From the NCBI RefSeq assembly GCF_004799405.1, contig NZ_SSMW01000070.1:19392-83391 (forward strand): a stretch of 64,000 nt of DNA. Reading direction: 5' to 3'. The translations under genes and the position numbers were made by a program. The notes below the pieces were generated by a model. That model did no database searches. It worked only from the letters and a program-made list of their open reading frames with translations, and was not told where the DNA came from. The DNA comes from Bradyrhizobium sp. GTDB taxonomy: Bacteria > Pseudomonadota > Alphaproteobacteria > Rhizobiales > Xanthobacteraceae. Shown here one piece after another: positions 1 through 6,634 of this stretch (the stretch's first letter is position 1; every line of letters starts with the position of its first letter).

Positions 1-232
1 TGCCTTGGCCCGCACGCTCATAGAGGTTAGCGCAGATCGCGAGATAGCCGTGATGCGCGAACCGACGCGTCGTCTCAATGTAGAACTCGCTCCAGCCCGG
101 GAGATGGTGGACAAGCACTACGCCAGGAAAGGGGCCCGGACCAGACGGCTTGGCCACATAAGCGGTAATCGAGGTTCCTTTGTCGCCTTGGATGGTCACG
201 TTCTCGCAGGTCATGCCTCGGTAGAATAACAT
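1..232 (-). pseudogene. Dienelactone hydrolase family protein, 5' part, frameshifted, runs off the window
   Basis: Reading leftward from an ATG at 232, the first 37 codons give a typical dienelactone hydrolase N-terminus (…VTIQGDKGTSITAYVAKPSG…) and then hit TAG near 122. A one-base shift near position 126-130 opens the continuation GVVLVHHLPGWSEFY and on to the window edge. That continuation is the family's beta-strand/oxyanion region just before the hydrolase core, and its join with the first part would be PFPGVV if one C were restored in the run after TTT. Members are cytosolic alpha/beta hydrolases of about 230-290 residues. The frameshift is seen directly. Whether it is a real mutation or a base-calling error cannot be told here. 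The 3' end lies outside the window. Confidence 0.75.
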
Positions 233-333
233 CAGTCCTCCTCCATGGGCGTCAGCCTTAGTCGTCCGTCGGTGCATCGCAGAGCCGCGCCGTCATCGAT
301 AACTGGCGTCGTCCAGATCGACGCTCAATCGAA

Positions 334-546
334 CTATTTTTTCATTTTAGCCGCAGCACGTCGAACCGCTTCCTCACTAACCTTGCCGGTTCTTTCTCTC
401 ATCGTGCCAAGCGTGGCATTCGGCGAAAACTGAGGAATGGGTTTGGGAAGATTTTTGTTGAGTGTATCGCTGCGTTTTTGTTGAATCTCACCCGCCTTAG
501 GGGAATTCTTATCGCGATGACGGCCGTCTAGTCCAGGTTCTTTCAT
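334..546 (-). CDS. Small basic hypothetical protein (70 aa), third gene of a LexA-box operon
   Basis: I do not recognise a named family. The product is rich in Lys and Arg (starts MKEPGLDGRHRDKNS, ends RRAAAKMKK) and has no signal peptide or membrane segment, so it is probably cytosolic. An AAGGAG ribosome-binding site lies about 10 bases before the ATG. The start overlaps the stop of the 40-residue gene upstream as CTATGA, which suggests translational coupling. It is the last gene of a three-gene set read leftward from 910. Confidence 0.6.
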   Translation of the reverse strand: MKEPGLDGRHRDKNSPKAGEIQQKRSDTLNKNLPKPIPQFSPNATLGTMRERTGKVSEEAVRRAAAKMKK

Positions 547-665
547 AGTCGAGACTCCTTGTTGGTACTAATGCCGAAACGTTGAAGGGTGAAGACCTCC
601 TTTTGCTGACTACGAATTTGGAGGCGCAGACTTTCGATCTCAGCGTAGATGAATTGAAGAGTCAT
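543..665 (-). CDS. Very small hypothetical protein (40 aa), middle gene of a coupled trio
   Basis: The frame from ATG at 665 to TGA at 543-545 encodes 40 residues beginning MTLQFIYAEIESL and continuing as a short charged helix-like sequence. Both ends overlap neighbours by four bases (ATGA): its start overlaps the stop of the 82-residue gene and its stop overlaps the start of the 70-residue gene. That double overlap, more than the length, is the evidence that it is translated. No function is known to me. Confidence 0.5.
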   Translation of the reverse strand: MTLQFIYAEIESLRLQIRSQQKEVFTLQRFGISTNKESRL

Positions 666-910
666 AGCGCACTCAAATCATCCGGCACGTCGCCGAATTT
701 TCTTATCACCTTGGCATCGCTGAAATCGCCGGTAGCAGGGTCACCAGTGCGGCTAAAGGCGACTGCGCCGACGTGACCTTCTTTGCGGGATAACGCGTCA
801 GCGCGCATCACAGCGGCGTTTGGATTGAAGCATTCCGTAGGCTCGCCAGCGGCAACGCCGTCATCGGCAGCGAGGAACGGCAGCGCGACGTAATAGGTGA
901 CTTCGGCCAT
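662..910 (-). CDS. Hypothetical protein (82 aa), first gene behind a LexA box
   Basis: The start at 910 gives MAEVTYYVALPFLAADDG…, which I recall as the N-terminus of a conserved short hypothetical protein of Bradyrhizobium. An upstream in-frame extension to 1072 is Arg-rich and covers the LexA box, so it was rejected. There is no signal peptide. The sequence has one Cys and a mixed alpha/beta look. It is the first of three ATGA-overlapping genes, and a GTTC-N7-GTTC element lies 39 bases upstream, so SOS control is inferred for the whole trio. Confidence 0.65.
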   Translation of the reverse strand: MAEVTYYVALPFLAADDGVAAGEPTECFNPNAAVMRADALSRKEGHVGAVAFSRTGDPATGDFSDAKVIRKFGDVPDDLSAL

Positions 911-948
911 GGCCTGACTCCAACCACTTGACCTGACCGGCGAACAAT

Positions 949-963
949 GTTCTCTATATGTTC
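949..963. promoter_or_regulatory. Alphaproteobacterial LexA (SOS) box
   Basis: Positions 949-952 and 960-963 both read GTTC with exactly seven bases between them, which is the direct-repeat LexA site known from Rhodobacter, Sinorhizobium and other alphaproteobacteria. It lies between the divergent 82-aa gene (start 910) and the DUF4747-like gene (start 1061), 39 bases from the former, where it would cover a promoter. Confidence 0.55.
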
Positions 964-1060
964 TTTTGTCAACAGACCCTCGTTTCTGTAGGTAGCGAGG
1001 AGCGTAGCGGAACCTTTTTGGTTGTGTCAGTCTCTTCCTACCCGCACGTGTTGGGGGAGC

Positions 1061-1915
1061 ATGGCAGTTCAAAAAATTGAGGTGGCGGCCCTAAATATCG
1101 TGGCTTCGCCGCATCCGAAGGGGGTCTACCGCGAAATCCTTTCGGCTATTGCGAACAAGGAGGTCACTCTTTGGGGCAGCGACCGTGGCAAGATTACCGA
1201 GTTCCAAGAAATGGAGGACAAACCGAACCTGCTATATGGTCGCGTATTGGTTTGGGGAGAGATTGATAAAGACGGAAAATGGCTGAACAAAAACAAAAAC
1301 ATCGAAGCCACTCCTGAAGAGAAGCAAAAAATTGCGAAGGCAATACCTGAGGATTACGAACCCAACTTCCGATCTTTCTATTTCGTTTTTATCGAGGATA
1401 AACATCGGTTGATCTTTGAATCAAAAAACGAATTGGATCAGCACTTCGCACCTTCCCGCGCAGAAAGAATGTTTCAGCGCCTGTTCGACAGGCACCTTCC
1501 AGATTCCGCCTCTGCGGTGGATGTAACCGCAATACCGGAGGACGAAACTTTAGAAGCTATCTTCGCGATTCCAAAGTTGAGGCGTTTGGAGATTTTCGTG
1601 AAGAGACCTAATGCTGACGATTCTGCTGACGCTGAACAGCGTATTCTGAATCGGATGGAGAGGCAGTCTGCGGGCGGCCTCAAGACAGAACTAACGAAGG
1701 CACCAAAGAAGAAATCGCTTACTCCCGATAACGGTACCAAGAGCATGGCCGCAGTGGCGGCGGCGGGGAATGGTCATGTCACCGGCGAGGGCAAGGATGC
1801 CAAGGGCAAAAAAGTTTTTGAGTCAACTAAGGAGCATCCAAAAATCCGCCCAGTCGAGGTTGAAGGCGCGTCTTCGTTCGCTGCGTTCCTATCTGCGCTC
1901 CGTTTCTTTTCTTAG
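1061..1915 (+). CDS. DUF4747 family-like protein
   Basis: The product has 284 residues from the ATG at 1061, which a GGGGGAG stretch precedes closely. It is soluble and charged, with no signal peptide. From memory it matches the DUF4747 family: N-terminal VAALNIVASPHPKG, a central FRSFYFVFIEDKHRL strand, RRLEIFVKRPN and a late VFESTKEHP. Its function is unknown. The 3' end overlaps the next gene by roughly 60-120 bases in another frame, so the two are probably made together. Coding here is less GC-rich than in the core genes (many AAA, GAA, TTT codons), consistent with transfer. A Kiwa-like soluble-plus-membrane architecture is possible but is only an analogy. Confidence 0.6.
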   Translation: MAVQKIEVAALNIVASPHPKGVYREILSAIANKEVTLWGSDRGKITEFQEMEDKPNLLYGRVLVWGEIDKDGKWLNKNKNIEATPEEKQKIAKAIPEDYEPNFRSFYFVFIEDKHRLIFESKNELDQHFAPSRAERMFQRLFDRHLPDSASAVDVTAIPEDETLEAIFAIPKLRRLEIFVKRPNADDSADAEQRILNRMERQSAGGLKTELTKAPKKKSLTPDNGTKSMAAVAAAGNGHVTGEGKDAKGKKVFESTKEHPKIRPVEVEGASSFAAFLSALRFFS

Positions 1916-2450
1916 GCAGTGGGTTGGTCTACTAGGTGCCCTTCAACGATATTGGAATATCTACGGCGGTTGGTGGGCACTTTTTACGTCGCCATACGTG
2001 CATCTCGCGCTGATTCTGACAATTCTGTGCCTGCCATTTTGGCATGATAAAGAAACCAGGGCCGCCGATATTACGTTAAGCGCGGTTCCAAATTTGCTTG
2101 GATTTTCGGTAGGTGCCTTAGCAATTGTTTTGGCGTTCTCGTCAGCCGATATTTTTTCGACACTTGCAGAAGATGGAAGGCCAAAGTCGTTTTTTATGAC
2201 ACTTACGACGAGCCTTCTCCATTTTATTTTGGTGCAGGTAGCCGCATTATGTGTGGGCGCTCTTGCCAAAATCACAAACACAGGATGGCTGGATGTCGTG
2301 AGCCTATTCCTTTTGTTTTACGCTGTTTTGTCAACTTTTGCCGCAGGCGTTCACTTGTTTCGAACTGCGGTGATCTACAACACCAAGGCAGGACTTGACC
2401 TCAAAGGCAAATCTAATGGAAGAAAAAAGGAAAACAGCGGTTTGATTTGA
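1797..2450 (+). CDS. Multi-pass inner-membrane protein overlapping the DUF4747-like gene
   Basis: The frame encodes a basic N-terminus (about 45 residues rich in Lys, Arg and Ser) followed by four hydrophobic stretches, including YVHLALILTILCLPF, LGFSVGALAIVLAFS, LLHFILVQVAALCVGAL and VVSLFLLFYAVLSTFAAGV. It ends in a charged tail. The start is uncertain: ATG at 1770 or 1797, or TTG near 1859 with GAGG just before it. All lie inside the upstream gene. I know no family name. The tight overlap with the DUF4747-like gene suggests a two-gene unit with a membrane effector or sensor. Confidence 0.6.
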   Translation: MPRAKKFLSQLRSIQKSAQSRLKARLRSLRSYLRSVSFLRQWVGLLGALQRYWNIYGGWWALFTSPYVHLALILTILCLPFWHDKETRAADITLSAVPNLLGFSVGALAIVLAFSSADIFSTLAEDGRPKSFFMTLTTSLLHFILVQVAALCVGALAKITNTGWLDVVSLFLLFYAVLSTFAAGVHLFRTAVIYNTKAGLDLKGKSNGRKKENSGLI

Positions 2451-2590
2451 CCAACTCTTGCAGACGATGGTGACCCAACCCGTTCCTTCGGAAAAGACCC
2501 CCACAGTTATCCCACAGAAACTCCATGCGTGGACGTGCGAAGACACCGCTGCTTATCAGCAAAAATGGCTGATTTTGATGGGTTTCTCTG

Positions 2591-2943
2591 CTAGATCACT
2601 GCGCTCATAACGGTCTGGTTCCTGGTTCGAGTCCAGGCATGCCCACCAATGTTTTCAGGGGTTTTTGGTGCCCCTTCCCGCTTGGCTTTTTCCTCAACCA
2701 GCGAAACAACCAACGCTACCTTCTTCGGCGGGGTTGGCCGCGATCCCATAGCTTCCGCAGCCCCGCGTAAATGGTCGGGGTGGTGATGACCATAGGTGTC
2801 CCGAAGGGTCTTCTCGCTCATACCCAGAAAGCCCGCCGCTTCCCAAATAGGAGCCGCACGCTGCATCAACCATGTGGCTGCGGTATGTCGCAGGGTGTGC
2901 GGCTTCACGTTACCCAAGGTTAAATCGGTACAGTCTGGCCATG
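2591..2943 (-). pseudogene. Tyrosine recombinase (phage-type integrase), C-terminal fragment
   Basis: Reading leftward, the frame carries the C-terminal catalytic core: [10 protein letters not shown] (Arg and second-box His) and, about 35 residues on, [10 protein letters not shown] with the nucleophile Tyr. The N-terminal arm-binding and core-binding domains are missing: the frame is closed by TGA just beyond 2943, where the XRE gene begins on the other strand. The last residues ([13 protein letters not shown]) are translated from the tRNA-Met 3' copy, a layout usual for integrases whose gene end overlaps their own attachment site. Only about 110 of some 350-400 residues remain, so it is inactive. 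Confidence 0.8.
2602..2648 (+). other. 3' half of a tRNA-Met (CAT) gene: attachment-site scar
   Basis: The bases read as the anticodon loop CTCATAA (2604-2610), the 3' anticodon arm, a variable loop, a perfect T arm (CCTGG / CCAGG around TTCGAGT, 2621-2637), the acceptor 3' strand and an encoded CCA at 2646-2648. The 5' half of a tRNA is not present upstream (2540-2600), so this is not a working tRNA. It is the duplicated 3' end left by integration of an element into tRNA-Met. Confidence 0.8.
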
Positions 2944-3186
2944 AAAATCAACATGGCGCAGGTGCGGGCCGCGCGGGCTTTGCTCGATTGGACTCAGGCC
3001 GACTTGGCCGCAGCGGCAAAAATCGCTCTACCGACCGTTAAGCGGTATGAGACTGGTTTACGCACACCAATTCCGGCTATCATGGCCGCTATCCGACGCG
3101 CTCTAGAAGCGGCAGGCGTTGAGTTCATCCCGGCCCGAAACGGCAGGGGCGTTGGCGTGCGGTTGCGAGAGGATAAAGAGAAATGA
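2941..3186 (+). CDS. XRE-family helix-turn-helix regulator (81 aa)
   Basis: The product is almost entirely one Cro/C1-type [22 protein letters not shown] (helices 1-2) and ALPTVKRYE (recognition helix), then a C-terminal basic strand. The start at 2941 was preferred to 2872, because the longer frame would overlap the integrase remnant; ATG at 2953 is also possible. It is the first gene of an ATGA-overlapping set with two mini-paralogs (3183 and 3362). It probably represses this short operon or a lost prophage function; that is inference. Confidence 0.7.
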   Translation: MKINMAQVRAARALLDWTQADLAAAAKIALPTVKRYETGLRTPIPAIMAAIRRALEAAGVEFIPARNGRGVGVRLREDKEK

Positions 3187-3365
3187 CTCCTGAACAATCC
3201 AAAAAGCTAAAGGTTGGTACCCGTGTTTGCTTCAATGGCATCCAAGCGGATGGCGGCAAGGTAATGGCGACAAATGCGAACTACGTCACGATCAAATGGG
3301 ACGATGGCCACGAGAGCCATTCGGGCCATAGCGGAATGCAGCGGGTTGAATTGGCGAAGCAATGA
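3183..3365 (+). CDS. Small beta-rich protein, tandem paralog A (60 aa)
   Basis: The ATG overlaps the stop of the XRE gene (ATGA). The product starts [19 protein letters not shown] and has a central VTIKWDDGHES strand-turn. It resembles a short SH3-like/KOW-type barrel with GTRV…YVTIKWDDG. The next gene is a clear paralog with the same layout (DQSRKLLVGDRVCWG, VTIKWDNSKE), so a recent tandem duplication is likely. No function is known. Confidence 0.6.
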   Translation: MTPEQSKKLKVGTRVCFNGIQADGGKVMATNANYVTIKWDDGHESHSGHSGMQRVELAKQ

Positions 3366-3544
3366 CCGGCGATCAGTCGCGCAAACTCCTAGTAGGCGAC
3401 CGTGTTTGTTGGGGGGAACAATTCGGCACGGTCACTGAAAAGAATTGGGCGGGCGTAACCATCAAATGGGATAACAGCAAAGAGCAGTCCATTATCCACA
3501 ACGACATGGTACCGGTTGAGTACGTGCCGATGAAATTGGTGTGA
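3362..3544 (+). CDS. Small beta-rich protein, tandem paralog B (60 aa)
   Basis: This is a second copy of the preceding 60-residue gene, again starting inside its neighbour's stop codon (ATGA). Conserved positions include the N-terminal QS-K-L-VG-RVC and the central VTIKWD-(G/N). The shared Cys near residue 16 is kept. Same length, same frame logic and coupling show that the XRE regulator and both paralogs form one transcript. No function is known. Confidence 0.6.
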   Translation: MTGDQSRKLLVGDRVCWGEQFGTVTEKNWAGVTIKWDNSKEQSIIHNDMVPVEYVPMKLV

Positions 3545-3561
3545 TCGCGTTGGTTGCCCCG

Positions 3562-4632
3562 CTAAAGGCCCGGTCCGATCATTTTTGCGATACCTTCATT
3601 TCCGCCGTTCATCAAATCCAACAAGCTTTTGCTGCCAATTGATGGCAGGTTCATCATAGGCGCGATCAAACATCCGCTCGCGTGATTATCGGTGCTGCCC
3701 AAACTACGGCTGACAATTCCCTTCGTTATGATACCTCCGCCAACCAAAATAGGGCTGCCGCTCATTTTGCCCGGAATTTTAGCGTTGAATTCGAAATTGG
3801 GTCCCGGCGTGGCGTTTTGCTTCTCGGTGATGTTGTCAGGATAAATGGTTGTTACGGAGCCTACGGAAACAATTAATTCAGGCTGATAGTCGTCGCCACC
3901 GGCTAATCGAATATTCCTCATTTCGGGATAACCGATCGCCACGGCACGGTCACCAAGCTTGAGACTATACAAGCCAATGTTCAGCGGCTGGTAGGGGCCA
4001 ATCGCGGCTCGTTCTCTAACCTTGCAAACCGCGATATCGAGGTCGGGCTTATACTCAGGCTTTTTATGCAGAAGCGGGCTCTCAACATCTTTGCCCCAAA
4101 AATACGCCCACTCAAATGGGCACATGAACCATTTTGCTTCCCGCACTTCCGGATGAATTTCGAAGGGTGCATTCTTCATGGCCGGGTTGGCGGGGAGCAA
4201 AACGCCAAAATGCAAGTCTTCGCCAAACTTATGCGCATTCTTACCGACTTGACTAACGGTGGCATAATCTTCATCGACTGGATCACGGATGACGTGAGCA
4301 GCGGTCATCAACAAACCTGAAGCGCTGATAAAAAAACCGGTGCCAATGCATCGAATCTCTTCATCGCCGTCATTCCACGCAATGACGGGCACGATGCTTT
4401 GACGCACTAGAAATTCAGTCGTTCCAAAGGTGGCGAAGAAATTGTTGATGACAGGGCCGGGGCTTTGGGTCATGAGGTTCACTTCGCTTTTGATTTTGAA
4501 ATAGTCCTTTGAACACCCCTCTCGTGGTTTCAGGTCGATGCCCTTAAGATCGTGACCGGTCCAAACGCCCGCCTCGTTCTTTCTCCAGATAGATTTTAAG
4601 ATTCCGATTGTGTCTTTTGGCGTTTGTTTCAT
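3562..4632 (-). CDS. Trypsin-like serine protease (S1 fold), cytosolic
   Basis: The 356-residue product has a complete catalytic triad: His in LLMTAAHVI (about residue 113), Asp in KPDLDIAVC (about 199) and Ser in PGKMSGSPI (about 291). There is no signal peptide and no PDZ domain, so it is not a DegP-type envelope protease. A leading segment of about 60 residues has no recognised fold. It starts 9 bases after the 61-residue Cys-rich gene, in the same direction, and the two probably form an operon. Trypsin-like domains without signal peptides in islands are often effector parts of defence systems; that is inference. Confidence 0.75.
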   Translation of the reverse strand: MKQTPKDTIGILKSIWRKNEAGVWTGHDLKGIDLKPREGCSKDYFKIKSEVNLMTQSPGPVINNFFATFGTTEFLVRQSIVPVIAWNDGDEEIRCIGTGFFISASGLLMTAAHVIRDPVDEDYATVSQVGKNAHKFGEDLHFGVLLPANPAMKNAPFEIHPEVREAKWFMCPFEWAYFWGKDVESPLLHKKPEYKPDLDIAVCKVRERAAIGPYQPLNIGLYSLKLGDRAVAIGYPEMRNIRLAGGDDYQPELIVSVGSVTTIYPDNITEKQNATPGPNFEFNAKIPGKMSGSPILVGGGIITKGIVSRSLGSTDNHASGCLIAPMMNLPSIGSKSLLDLMNGGNEGIAKMIGPGL

Positions 4633-4641
4633 ATGCTTAAC

Positions 4642-4827
4642 CTAGTGCCGCGTGGCACCGTCATCGTCTACAAAGCCGTTCAGTAGCCGTGGCGGGTTGT
4701 CCTGATCGCTTGCACTACAGTCGGGACAGCGCATACCAGCGCCGCCGCACTCGCACGCGGGCCAAGGACGCTGCGGATGGTTCTCGCAAACCCAAAGCGA
4801 ATCTTCGCACCGCGTGCATTTCTTCAA
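4642..4827 (-). CDS. Cys-rich zinc-ribbon-like mini-protein (61 aa)
   Basis: The sequence has CTRCEDSLWVCENH, then CECGGAGMRCPDC, giving eight Cys and a His spaced like one or two zinc knuckles. I recall similar short hypothetical proteins in Bradyrhizobium. It lies directly upstream of the protease gene with a 9-base gap. A DNA-, RNA- or partner-binding role is plausible but not shown. Confidence 0.65.
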   Translation of the reverse strand: MKKCTRCEDSLWVCENHPQRPWPACECGGAGMRCPDCSASDQDNPPRLLNGFVDDDGATRH

Positions 4828-4943
4828 TGCATCCTGTGAAACGTGACGAAGCTATCATCAGGCCGGGCATTCCGTCAGCGGGTTTCTTACGGCGTTTTCC
4901 CAAATCTTCCCACCTCTTCATATCTTTTCATACTTTTTCCGGG

Positions 4944-4969
4944 GGAACATAGAACATACGCAGCGAGTT
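4944..4969 (+). promoter_or_regulatory. Candidate EcfG-type promoter for the small secreted protein at 4999
   Basis: GGAAC at 4944-4948 is followed after 17 bases by AGTT, close to the EcfG consensus GGAAC-N16/17-CGTT. It lies 55 bases before the ATG. The paralogous gene at 5381 has GGAAC at the matching distance (56 bases). Confidence 0.4.
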
Positions 4970-4998
4970 ATATTCTTCACAAACCACGAGGAAACGAT

Positions 4999-5244
4999 AT
5001 GAAACTCTCAACAATTGCGCTGGCTGGAGCGCTTGCAATGTCGAGCACCTTCGCATTTGCCCAAGGCGGCAAAGCTATTGGTGCAGAGAAAAACGCCCAC
5101 CGGGGCACGGAACACAGGACCATCGGTATGGGCCGGGGTCCTGTTTATAGCCGGAACCCCAGTGGCGACCCGAACGGCCCGGCTTCACTGAGCGGAAGCG
5201 GACCATCAACATTCGGCGGGAACTCACCCGGCGTCATAAGGTAA
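4999..5244 (+). CDS. Small secreted protein (81 aa)
   Basis: A GAGGAAA ribosome-binding site precedes ATG 4999. The product has a clear Sec signal peptide (MKLSTIALAGALAMSSTFAFA, cleavage after AFA) and a mature part rich in Gly, Pro, Ser and Asn with no recognised domain. The gene 140 bases downstream has a near-identical signal peptide and a similar low-complexity mature part. A rho-independent terminator follows immediately. It is probably a periplasmic or secreted stress peptide; the function is unknown. Confidence 0.65.
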   Translation: MKLSTIALAGALAMSSTFAFAQGGKAIGAEKNAHRGTEHRTIGMGRGPVYSRNPSGDPNGPASLSGSGPSTFGGNSPGVIR

Positions 5245-5250
5245 AAGTGA

Positions 5251-5277
5251 AAGCCCCGGACAATGCGGGGGCTTTTT
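5251..5277 (+). terminator. Rho-independent terminator
   Basis: The stem AAGCCCC / GGGGCTT is closed by a short loop and followed by TTTTT, seven bases after the stop codon of the 81-residue secreted protein. Confidence 0.8.
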
Positions 5278-5324
5278 ATGTGGGAATGAAACTATCAACC
5301 TGCAACTCGCCTACTTATCGTGCC

Positions 5325-5350
5325 GGAACATAAGACATTCCTGGCGATTG
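5325..5350 (+). promoter_or_regulatory. Weak EcfG-type promoter candidate for the gene at 5381
   Basis: GGAAC at 5325-5329 sits 56 bases before the ATG, as in the neighbouring paralog. The -10 half at N16 is GATT, only partly like CGTT, so this is supported mainly by the shared position. Confidence 0.25.
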
Positions 5351-5380
5351 ATATTCCTAAACGTCACAGAGGAATGAACA

Positions 5381-5647
5381 ATGAAACTTACAACAATAAC
5401 ATTGGCCGCAGTCTTAGCCTTGAGTTCAGCGGCGGCGCTCGCTGCCGGTGCGGGAGCAGGCGGCGGTGGGACTGGCACCGGGAGCGCTGGCGCAAGCCCG
5501 ACCAACAGCAATCTAGGTGGCTTGGGTGGAAGCCCGACCAACGACAATCTCGGTGGCACCACGGGAACCGGGTCGGCTTCGACCACGCAGTCAAAGCAGC
5601 CCCGCAGCAACCCGTCACAGGACACTCAACCAAGAGTAGGCAAATAG
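5381..5647 (+). CDS. Gly-rich small secreted protein (88 aa)
   Basis: An AGAGGAA ribosome-binding site precedes the ATG. The signal peptide is MKLTTITLAAVLALSSAAALA, followed by a mature chain of Gly, Thr, Ser and Asn with a short internal repeat (GASPTNSNLGG / GSPTNDNLGG). It is a paralog or functional twin of the gene at 4999. No enzymatic motif is present; a structural or envelope role is likely. Confidence 0.65.
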   Translation: MKLTTITLAAVLALSSAAALAAGAGAGGGGTGTGSAGASPTNSNLGGLGGSPTNDNLGGTTGTGSASTTQSKQPRSNPSQDTQPRVGK

Positions 5648-5651
5648 AAAG

Positions 5652-5682
5652 AAAAGCCCCGCTGTTATGCAAGGCTTTTTTC
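5652..5682 (+). terminator. Rho-independent terminator
   Basis: AAAGCC pairs with GGCTTT around a 16-base loop, followed by a T run. It sits between the convergent ends of the secreted protein gene (5647) and the minus-strand gene ending at 5684. Confidence 0.65.
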
Positions 5683-5683
5683 G

Positions 5684-5971
5684 TTATCTACTCTTAGCTC
5701 TCATTGGCGTTGCGTAACGCGTCTTCATGACCTTATCCAAACCACCGCCCGCCGCGTGTTGATCCACAGCGGAAATAATGATGCTGTGAATATCTACGCC
5801 GCCTTCGCTGCGCTTCGACGTGGTCGCCTTCTTAAGTGTCTCGGCTGCGCGAGCGTTGCGCGGGTCGTCTGGATATTGTTTTGCCTTCCGCGAACGAAAA
5901 TCGCTGGTCTTGGTGAGGCCGACAACAATAGATTCGACGCAAGCGCGTCGGTGGTCTTCTTCAAAGTTCAT
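5684..5971 (-). CDS. Hypothetical protein (95 aa)
   Basis: The start at 5971 follows AAGAAGAG by seven bases and gives MNFEEDHRRACVESIVVGL. A longer frame upstream to 6127 is basic and not supported by a ribosome-binding site. The middle (RSRKAKQYPDDPRNARAAE) looks like a conserved short rhizobial protein, but I know no function. There is no signal peptide or membrane segment. Confidence 0.5.
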   Translation of the reverse strand: MNFEEDHRRACVESIVVGLTKTSDFRSRKAKQYPDDPRNARAAETLKKATTSKRSEGGVDIHSIIISAVDQHAAGGGLDKVMKTRYATPMRAKSR

Positions 5972-6150
5972 AATACTCTTCTTGAATGGCCGGTGGAAAT
6001 ACCGGCGGGAATGCCCACGAAAAACACCGCTCGTGGGCGTGCGGTAGATAGATTCATTTCTGTTAAAATTGGCGTTGCGAGTAACCTTCAAAAGCAAGGT
6101 TAAAAGGCGGGTCAGATTGCGCTCCAACTTGCAAGTTGTATGGCTCGTAT

Positions 6151-6336
6151 ATGTCCACGTCGTTTCACAACGCAGACAAACGCACCCACCGGAAGGTTAT
6201 GCTCGTGGGCTTGCTGTTTTGCGCGGTCTTTGTGGCCGTCAGCTTCTTTGCGAGAGAGCAGCCGGAGAATACTTACGTTCTGCAAAAGGCTGATAAGCTG
6301 GTTCGTACCGCAGGCGCACCGCAGCCTACACCCTAG
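6151..6336 (+). CDS. Small single-pass membrane protein (61 aa)
   Basis: The start at 6151 (MSTSFHNADKRTHRKV) was preferred over 6136. One hydrophobic segment (VMLVGLLFCAVFVAVSFFA) anchors the protein, and the C-terminal tail (QPENTYVLQKADKLVRTAG) would lie outside. Similar short proteins are, as I recall, common in Bradyrhizobium. The gene is followed 20 bases on by another mini membrane gene. Confidence 0.55.
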   Translation: MSTSFHNADKRTHRKVMLVGLLFCAVFVAVSFFAREQPENTYVLQKADKLVRTAGAPQPTP

Positions 6337-6356
6337 TAACGTTTAGATGGGCAATC

Positions 6357-6494
6357 ATGCCGCACTGGCGAGAGACGACACCCATAGCCGACGCGATACA
6401 CGGCACGAATGAAGCGGCCTACGCAGCGGGTTGGATAATCAGCGGTCTGGTCACGTTGGGCGTGATCTTAGCCGTTTGGGTGTTTGCGATTTAG
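6357..6494 (+). CDS. Tiny membrane protein (45 aa)
   Basis: ATG at 6357 to TAG at 6492-6494 encodes 45 residues: a polar N-terminus (MPHWRETTPIADAIHG) and one membrane segment (IISGLVTLGVILAVWVFAI) at the very C-terminus. The clean soluble-then-helix layout and its place just after another small membrane gene support it. The function is unknown. Confidence 0.4.
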   Translation: MPHWRETTPIADAIHGTNEAAYAAGWIISGLVTLGVILAVWVFAI

Positions 6495-6634
6495 TCAAAT
6501 GGCGGTCGTGCTGGTCACGCTCATGTTCTTGTCGCACGGCGGGCAGCTTTAGCCGGTGCAGGGCCAACCAACTTATAACCAACGCTACCCGTGAACAAAC
6601 GAGCACGAACGCGATTGCATGTCGCGCTATTCGT

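Noticed and set aside
1022..1060. Longer N-terminus of the DUF4747-like protein
   Set aside because: The extra 13 residues lack family likeness, and the ATG at 1061 has a purine-rich site in front.
2500..2525. CAGTTATCCCACAGAA resembles a DnaA box, hinting at a plasmid origin
   Set aside because: It has one base too many compared with TTATNCACA, there is a single copy, and no replication gene is near.
2602..2648. Functional tRNA-Met gene
   Set aside because: Only the 3' half is present; no 5' acceptor strand or D arm lies upstream.
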